Source: Zarea fungicola (taxonomy: Eukaryota; Ascomycota; Sordariomycetes; Hypocreales; Cordycipitaceae). From it: DNA of 64,000 nt. A model generated the notes under the pieces. It saw only the letters and a program-made list of their open reading frames with translations, was not told the origin of the DNA and ran no database searches. Both the position numbers and the translations under genes were made by a program. Shown here piece by piece: positions 57,422 through 64,000 of the stretch; within the stretch, counting starts at the first letter, position 1; every line of letters starts with the position of its first letter. Where the stretch lies: assembly GCA_900169235.1 (NCBI GenBank), contig FWCC01000372.1, positions 34,107 to 98,106 of the forward strand. Reading direction: 5' to 3'.

Positions 57422-59169
57422 CCATGGCTAGCTGGGAAAGAACGACAGTGCCGAGAAAACAGCGTGTGCATCTGTGCTCTAACAGCTTTCAACTGATGGG
57501 GCATTGATGAAGAATATACCCTCACTTTTTGGAAACTAGACGTTCTTGTAAATCATTGAGTTTGCATCAACAACTTTATCAGAATAATAGCAATAGAATC
57601 TAGTCAAGAGCAATGTCAATGTCACGGCTGTACACTGCCACGGAAGGGAAAAAGGTACATGGTAAGTATAGCCAGATATGCTGGGAGTTAGCTGCGACCT
57701 TGCTGGCAGAAGCCAACGAGGACTCCCATGAGCCGCAGTTGTCACTACGCACATATCCTGAATACAACCCCTCTCTTCTATTGTTGCCTTGCAGACAACG
57801 GACCTGCATATCTAAAACGTTTTGCCACGTACGCTGAAACCATCATAACCTTGAGTCCCATTATTTCATGATTGCTACCCTGTTCATGTGGCTTTTGTGA
57901 CGAATCACCAACTTCTACTTGACCAGATACATTAGCCGCCTCTTACAGAAGTCTTACGTCGTCAACTTTTAGGTCGTCAGCATAAGAAAAGCTCAATTGC
58001 ATCTTTGATAAGCAAGCATAATGGAGCAGGGGATTGTCCGGCGAAACACAGGTAGATTCGTCCTCTCGTTGTAAGAGTCGACCAAGAGAAGAGTGGCACC
58101 CACTCCTTGCGTGTCTGTTCACGTTATACGCTGTCAGAAATTAGAGCGTTACTTCTTCTAGCTTGAGGATTGATTTTCCCAGTAATTTGTGCACAAATCG
58201 GCTATGACTCACCTGGCTCTGCCTCATGGAGCCAACCAACCGAGCCGTGGCCGAGTAAGGACTTCGGACCCTGCTCGCCCGTTGCTCAACTGATTGCCCT
58301 GGTAGTATCCCTCCAGTTACTTGACCAGAAATTATCTGTCCTCATTTGACTGTTTCAGAGGTGTGGGATCTCACCATAACGGGAGCCTCCACTAACCGCG
58401 CGGTTTACTAGCGGTTGTCCAATCACACTCACTATGAGTGCGGTCTGATAGTTGACTCAGGACAAGAAGCGTGCTTAAGCCGAGTAGGTGCTTGTCAAAA
58501 CCGATCATCGCTTTTGGGTCAACAATATTTCTATCAAACGAGCTCTCTGGATCTCTGTTGTAAGATGATCCTCACACCCAGTCGCGATACTCATGTCTAA
58601 CGGTTCCCTTCTGAGCTTGCACTACCATAGAAACGATATTACTAGCTTTGGCTAGATGATTTTTCTTCTTATCTCGATATTATTTACTGTTCGCTACAAA
58701 ACTATTGAATATATTGAATACGTATTTCTAAATCCGCAAATCCATTGACTATCGTTTATTCGTAAATAGCACGTGATAGCTACACGGCGTTGTCCAGGCT
58801 ACCTCTGAGCACCAATATAAATTCAATATAGATAGGCCGTGAACCGATTTTTTATGGTTATTGGATGGCCTTAAAATAATAATCACCAGCCAAGGAATCA
58901 GTGTTGTTGTGAGGGTTTGGAAGGTTTATTCAATCTAACTAACGATCTTATTCCAAAGAGGAAGAATTGAAGAGTTAAGAAGGCAGGTTCTCTGGATCTC
59001 CCCTTATTATCACTGTGAGCATTGACCACGATCTTGGCTGAATAGGCAACAGTTGAGCAAGGGTCTCGCGCCTTGCTCGTGATCCGCAATTCCATCGTTC
59101 AGGCGCAATGAGGACTTCGGAACGAGTTTCCCTCATGGTTCAACCTCTCAACGTTGTGCGCAATACGCT
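57422..59169. other. Intergenic, no gene seen
   Basis: 1.7 kb without supported genes. It contains the motif at 58394. ORFs at 57613-57837 and 58415-58600 have no recognisable content. Confidence 0.45.
58394..58405 (-). promoter_or_regulatory. CCGCGCGG regulon motif, strong copy on minus strand
   Basis: Perfect palindrome aaccgcgcggtt. Its tail on the minus strand reads agtggaggctccc, as at 44284. No intact gene start is nearby, so its target is unclear. Confidence 0.6.
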
Positions 59170-59524
59170 TCAACTGTACATACGGCAGCACATGCGCCCC
59201 CTGCACAGGTTAGTCTCATATTTTATTCGCCAACAATATCAACTTACATGCACTAATTAAAAAATAAATTAGCGAAGGGTAGATGGTTAACGGAATCTAA
59301 AATGACTTACAAAGTTGACGAATAGCCTTGTCTGGCAAGATTAAAAAGACAAGTCAGACATGCGGGATCATCGGCTCTAGCTGTGTAATAGTTAGTCGCA
59401 CATCGAGCTAAAGACCACAGATATCTCTACCTTCGATTGCCTCCGTCTTGCTGTCTAAATCGCCAACAGGGATTGAAAATGCAAGGGGTAGGAAGCTCCC
59501 TAGAAGTATAGCACTAAACTTCAT
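59170..59524 (-). CDS. Putative small secreted cysteine-containing protein, three exons
   Basis: The ATG at 59524 gives MKFSAILLGSFLPLAFSIPV, a good signal peptide. Exon 1 59524..59431; intron 50 nt (gtagag, gactaac, acacag); exon 2 59380..59311 (ARADDPACLTCLFNLARQGY); intron 59201..59310 (gtaagt, gactaac, tgcag); exon 3 from 59200 with stop at 59170 (GRMCCRMYS), 64 aa. Another frame of exon 3 reads GGACAAVCTVEAYCAQR and looks more like a cysteine-rich tail, so the second junction may be wrong. No family recognised. It is divergent from a second small secreted protein at 60426 with a similar signal peptide. Confidence 0.45.
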
Positions 59525-60425
59525 TTTGAGGAGATAATGATGTTACTTTAACAAGGCAGAGTAGTTGTTGAGAAATAATACTGTTAAGAAATTGACTTCG
59601 TTGTAATGGGGTAATTTTGAGACAGATACTGCACTGTCAGTAAGTCTTGGTGAGTTGGGTAACCTAGAAGATATATATACGCTGATCGATTGATTATGCC
59701 CCAGCAGCCAACAAGTCTAGCTCCAACAAAGAAGCTCGCTGACGTACGTGACTATTTTTAGCCTGCGGGTCATTCTAGCCGCGGTGTCATATATTTGAAG
59801 CGTAAAACAAGTTGTAGGTACGACATGGTTAGAATAGCAAGCGTTCATTACTAGTCATGTTGTTCGCATGGGAACGAGGCGGATGCAAGGTCTTCGCTTA
59901 CAAATAAGTTTCAAACCCATGAACTTCAATTGACTGGTTGATAAAGGACGGGAGGGGTACAGTTGTTCTCAGTAATTACCGTTAGTGCTGACCGTGCTTA
60001 TTACGGGGATATGCTTAAATATATGGCGGCATTGGCCCCATTGTCTGGCAGAGCGGTATGAGCCGCCGTTGGTGAGGTAGTTAACGTCGTACGTTAATCC
60101 AAACACGTGCGACAGCGCTCACGTACGACGACGCTGCCACTGTAATTAAAACGAGTAATGCTACTAGTCCCTCAGAAATCTCTCCGCGGTTTAAAATTAG
60201 ACCTGTTATCTCGTTTATATTTAGGACTATTTACTAGATTGAGCTTAGAGGAGGAAGTGTTATGTCACATTCACACACAAAGCCACGCACATATATATAT
60301 GTATCACAAACTCAGGTAAAAAGTATAGAAGTGCTCTCATCAATTCAGAACATTCATCACCATACCACCTCAGACTCAACTTCCAAGTTAACCATCAACG
60401 CAATCTATTTGCATCTCATTCCGAA
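59525..60425. other. Divergent promoter region between two small secreted protein genes
   Basis: 0.9 kb with no ORF of note. A TATA-like stretch lies near the right end (listed). Confidence 0.5.
60289..60306 (+). promoter_or_regulatory. TATA-like element upstream of small secreted protein
   Basis: The run catatatatatatgtatc lies about 120-135 bases before the ATG at 60426, a usual distance for a fungal TATA region. AT-rich background makes this tentative. Confidence 0.3.
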
Positions 60426-60824
60426 ATGAAGACTATCAGCCTGTTACTTCTCGGGGCTTACCTACCAGCCGTATTGGCAACTGCAGAAGTTTCGTGCGTC
60501 GATTCCAGACATTGCAAAGATGGCAACGAGTACACCCTGGCGGGTAAAACTATCGGTGATCAGTCTGAATCGAGCATTTGCGGCAGCATCCAGTCCTCCC
60601 TGAAAGAAGCTATTAAAAGGAATGGTAGCAAAACAATTCTTCGAAGCATCAATTGCTCGACCAGGCGCCAAAACGGGGGGCAGAGCGTTTTAGTAGCCCA
60701 CGTGAAAATGGACAAGCAATCACCGGATTACCAGTCCAGTCTGTTGACTGGTGCGGTGATAACCGCTTTTGGAGGCTCTGGCGTTTATTATACACAATGC
60801 AAGACTTCGGGCCTACCTAAATAG
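60426..60824 (+). CDS. Small secreted protein, effector-like
   Basis: A single exon of 132 aa. MKTISLLLLGAYLPAVLA is a clear signal peptide. The mature protein has five cysteines (SCVDSRHC, SSICGS, INCSTR, YTQCKT), glycosylation sites NGS and NCS, and ends SGVYYTQCKTSGLPK. No family recognised. The reading frame is full length and the upstream region has a TATA-like element, supporting a real gene. Confidence 0.65.
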   Translation: MKTISLLLLGAYLPAVLATAEVSCVDSRHCKDGNEYTLAGKTIGDQSESSICGSIQSSLKEAIKRNGSKTILRSINCSTRRQNGGQSVLVAHVKMDKQSPDYQSSLLTGAVITAFGGSGVYYTQCKTSGLPK

Positions 60825-61704
60825 AGGGCGAGGGGATCACACTATGTAGGATCTTCTGAGAGGAATTCAGTGGACAGAAAATACGGCAGCTAGAGTACGC
60901 AAGCGATCATGGAGCGTCTGGACAATGTGGAGGCTAGGGAGAGTCTATTTTGTGGTGGAGAGGTTGCCTATCAGCCCACCTCTTCTTCTCACTAATAGCA
61001 GTCATTTATTATTGATCATAGCTACATATATAGAATAACATACCCTACCTTTCTGCCGACAACCCTACTCAATAGTGTTCACCTGAACAGGAAGTTCAGG
61101 AACCGGTCCAAGCCAAATATAGGATTTTTAAAATGAAGACACCTCGTCATTCCTTCATGCCGGGGTAAGCCTCCTTGCGAGCACTGTGAGCTTTGGAACA
61201 CGGATCCGTAATCTTAGGTCGCGTTTGGGCGCAGCTTTTCGCAACTTTTCTCCAGATAGACATCCCCTTGTCGCAATCAGTTACCGAGGTTATCTGGATG
61301 GCTCGACAGTTGGACCGTATGGAGAGGAGGGAACAGCTGAGAGTAGACATACGATACTCGTCATTGCAAAGTACCAAGGATTGAGCCAAATAAAGACCGC
61401 ATATAGCTAGAGCATAGGACGCTATGATAGGTTTTCAAGAACGGGTGGATTCGTATAGTCGCACCGACCAGCCGGGAAATCAAGTGCGTACTCCCAAATC
61501 TTGACTGTGGAGAAGACTCATATATAACCACCAATCATAGCCAGTGGTATAGCAGCTAACAGACTGCGTCGCCATATCAGGGCAATACGCGGATGCAGTG
61601 GAAACAAGGGCTGCAAGCCTTAATTACGAGTCAGTCCGTATCACAGTGCTACAGCACAGCGCGGAAAGTTCCGAGCCTTCTTGGCAGATATCAATTTCAC
61701 TAGT
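60825..61704. other. Intergenic, no gene seen
   Basis: 0.88 kb between the secreted protein gene and the right-hand transposon. Short ORFs at 61147-61410 overlap on both strands and show nothing recognisable. Confidence 0.5.
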
Positions 61705-61724
61705 AACGCCCACCACCCCCTTAC

Positions 61725-61726
61725 NN
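61725..61726. other. Assembly gap (two N)
   Basis: Two undetermined bases within the outer TIR, directly after ccccttac. The inner half of the TIR seen at the other copy is absent here, so sequence may be missing at this point. Confidence 0.95.
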
Positions 61727-61749
61727 TATATAATTAATAAAATTAACTA

Positions 61750-63611
61750 ACGTGGTTGATAAGCGAGCGGGCCAGACAAGTGAGCGGGCCACTTTCTATG
61801 ACCCTTTACCCTTCAACCATCAATAATTCAACCACAATATAAAAAAACATCTAAAACTAATTAGAATCCTCTTCCTCACTGGTTTCTATATCTATAGTAT
61901 ATGTACGCGCATTATGTCCAGTCTGGCCGCAGACACCACATCGCTGGCCGCGCATTTCAACGCGTGGCTTGCGACCACTGTGAGCCTTCTTTTCGCCTTG
62001 TACCTGAACATCTACATTTATCTGCTCCTTTAGATCTCTTGCATCTTGTATAGAAAGAGATCCCTTTGCTTATAGCCTGGTTTTTTTAGCCTGCCGGCGC
62101 TTACTAATTAGCTCATTGGCCTCCTTGAACCCGCGGACCTGAGCGCGTAAAAGGGCAATGTTATGTATAATCGCCACCGCACCCTTCTCAAAACTCTTAA
62201 GTGCATTAAGAGTCTTAGTTGGGGAGCTTGCTAGGTGATTGGTTATTTGTTTTTTTAGAATTGAAGTCTGCGTAACCACCTTAGTTGCGTTACTTGGCGT
62301 TTTAGAAACCCAAGACCTAGTAGTTCTAAGACATGAGTTTTAAGGACTTAGCGTCTTAAACTTAAGATCTAGTATAGAAATAACCTTCTTAGGATTAAAA
62401 GGCATAATACTAGCGCTATAAAAACCACCCTATATATTTTCTTTTATTATTAAGTCATAGAAGGTGTAATAAAACACAGGGAAAAAGTCATCCTTTATAA
62501 TATGCATAATACTAGCCTTTATAAGATTCTTAATTTAACGCCTATAAGCCTTTTTTAGGGGGCTAAAACAGCTAATATCTAGAGGTTGGAGTATATAGGA
62601 AGAATATATAAGTATATATAGTATAATAATATTATTCTCCTAGTAGTAGAGCTTAAATGTAGTTAAGTGGTGACTTTTATGGCCATTAAGGATAAGAAGG
62701 CAATAAGCACCCTTAATTTAAGATTTTATAGAATTATGAAAATGTTTAATCTAATTAATACTAATTTTATTTATTATCTAGCCATTTAAGCTTATATTAA
62801 TGCGCTAATTAGTGGGTAATTACGCATCTTTAAACCAAGTTAAGAGGAGTTTCTAGCCCTTTACCACCATATATAGTGGCACTGTCCAGCCCTGGGAATT
62901 AACCGCCTAGATTATAGTAACCTATTCCCTATTTCTAGGATACACTGCTTTTACTTTTCTACTTTTATCTAAGCTTATAATAACCATTCCTATTATAATA
63001 AACCCCATTATAAACCTAGTCTCATTAAAGTTATAAATATTAGACTCTAAGATACTATATTTTATAATTATATTCTATAGAAGCTTAAACCAACCACAAA
63101 TAATAGTTAGATCTTTGCATTTAGCTCTCTAATAGTCATATCTTTATTAAAAACGCGTAGTAAGCTCTAGTTGTCATTGCACGAGGTTTTTCGCCTAGCG
63201 CACGCCGACGCGTCCACCATTGCGTTCTGCGAGCAGAAGATTCGCCATATCTTCCACGTTCGCATACCGGGGAGGTAGCCCTTGTGAATCTAGCTGGAGA
63301 ATGTATTTTACTACTGCCTTCTCCTCTGACTCTATAAGCTTTTTTGATTTAGGGGTACAGTCGCGTTGTGAGATCCGACCATTGCGTCGTGCCTATAAAG
63401 TTGCGCGCGGCACACTATAGACCTTAGCAGCCTGTCTGGAACTAAGTTTTGGATCTTTTTTGAGAGCCTCGATGGCGAGGACTATCCTTGCCTCTTTTGA
63501 AATGTTTTCCATGGAAGGTTGTTGTGTGAGGTCAATTCTAAGCTGGCAGGTAGCAAAAACTAGGGAAAGTGGCCCGCTCACTTGTCTGGCCCGCTCGCTT
63601 ATTAACCACGT
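61750..63611 (-). mobile_element. Nested Fot1/pogo-like (Tc1/mariner) transposon, second copy, degraded
   Basis: 1862 bp with TA duplication (61748-61749, 63612-63613) and 43-bp TIRs differing at one base, starting acgtggttgataagcgagcg. The transposase is on the minus strand. Its N-terminus is at 63512 (MENISKEARIVLAIEALKKD, then SSRQAAKVYSVPRATL, a helix-turn-helix). The C-terminal zinc knuckle RCGVCGQTGHNART lies at about 61910-61960, with Tyr where the last Cys should be. Stops interrupt between. It is dead but better preserved than the copy at 28083. Confidence 0.85.
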
Positions 63612-64000
63612 TATATATAGCTTAATATACTTAAATATACTTAAATATAAGTAGGTATATAGGTTTAAAGTAAAGTATAGAGTTTTGTTAGTGTTTATTA
63701 GGGGAAATTATAGTAAACCTTAACATTTTAAGAAGCTTAATAACTTTTTACCTAAATAAGATTATATAATATAAAAATATAAAGGAAATATATTATAATT
63801 CTTTACTTATATAAATATTAGCCTTATACTTATAAAAAATTCTTATAAAATATTATATAGCTTTTAAAACTAGCCCTATATAAATTTTGGGAATATTTTT
63901 TATTATTACTATTAGTAGTTAAATATTTATATTTATATTAAAAAGAGCCTTAATTAAGGTATAAATATTAATATAGTTTTTTAGTGTAGTTTTATAATAA

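Larger units (their letters stand above)
61705..64000. mobile_element. Second outer-type transposon, running off the window end
   Basis: After tagTA at 61701-61704 the sequence acgcccaccacccccttac closely resembles the outer TIR at 27585 (shared ccacccccttac). It is cut by two undetermined bases at 61725-61726. AT-rich body follows on both sides of the nested element and continues to 64000. The right TIR is not in the window. Identity with the first outer element rests on the short TIR match. Confidence 0.55.

Noticed and set aside
58415..58600. 61-codon Cys-containing ORF beside the 58394 motif
   Set aside because: No signal peptide, no homologous pattern; coding not supported.

Overview
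The window is nuclear DNA of a filamentous ascomycete, most likely Sordariomycetes/Hypocreales. This is inferred from short GT-AG introns of about 48-110 nt with CTAAC/CTGAC branch sites, two Zn2Cys6 regulators, a highly reducing polyketide synthase (HR-PKS), pogo/Fot1-type transposons with TA target duplications, and AT-rich decayed DNA resembling repeat-induced point mutation (RIP). Exon joins were assembled by hand from splice signals, frame and family knowledge; no database search was possible.

Layout. 0-3 kb: end of a subtilisin-like (S8) peptidase and a frameshifted conserved fungal gene. 3-15 kb: SAM methyltransferase, two short-chain dehydrogenases (SDRs), a Zn2Cys6 regulator with an apparent 2-nt microexon, an amino-acid permease and an unknown LRR-like protein. 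15.9-23.6 kb: a seven-exon HR-PKS (KS-AT-DH-MT-ER-KR-ACP) whose ER domain looks degenerate. 26-31.5 kb: decayed tailoring genes, namely an enoyl-CoA hydratase pseudogene and an FAD monooxygenase split by a nested transposon at 27585-30245. 32-50 kb: NmrA-like reductase, transposon relics, a small secreted protein, a second Zn2Cys6 regulator, a nine-exon GMC oxidoreductase, an unknown alpha/beta-barrel-like protein, a two-helix membrane microprotein, a UDP-glycosyltransferase and a P450. 50-61 kb: a frameshifted FGGY carbohydrate kinase, a DUF4140/DUF4139 protein, a secreted DUF3237-like protein and two small secreted proteins. 61.7 kb to the end: a second nested transposon, with a 2-base assembly gap at its edge.

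The most interesting signal is a palindromic motif centred on CCGCGCGG, with a shared tail (GTGG..ACT), at six strong and two weak places between 31.9 and 58.4 kb. Several sites lie in promoters, and none was seen near the PKS. With the Zn2Cys6 gene at 37146 and the GMC oxidase, P450, glycosyltransferase and unknown genes, it suggests a pathway-specific regulon making an oxidised, perhaps glycosylated metabolite. It borders a PKS locus whose accessory genes are decaying under transposon attack. Product identity cannot be read from the sequence.
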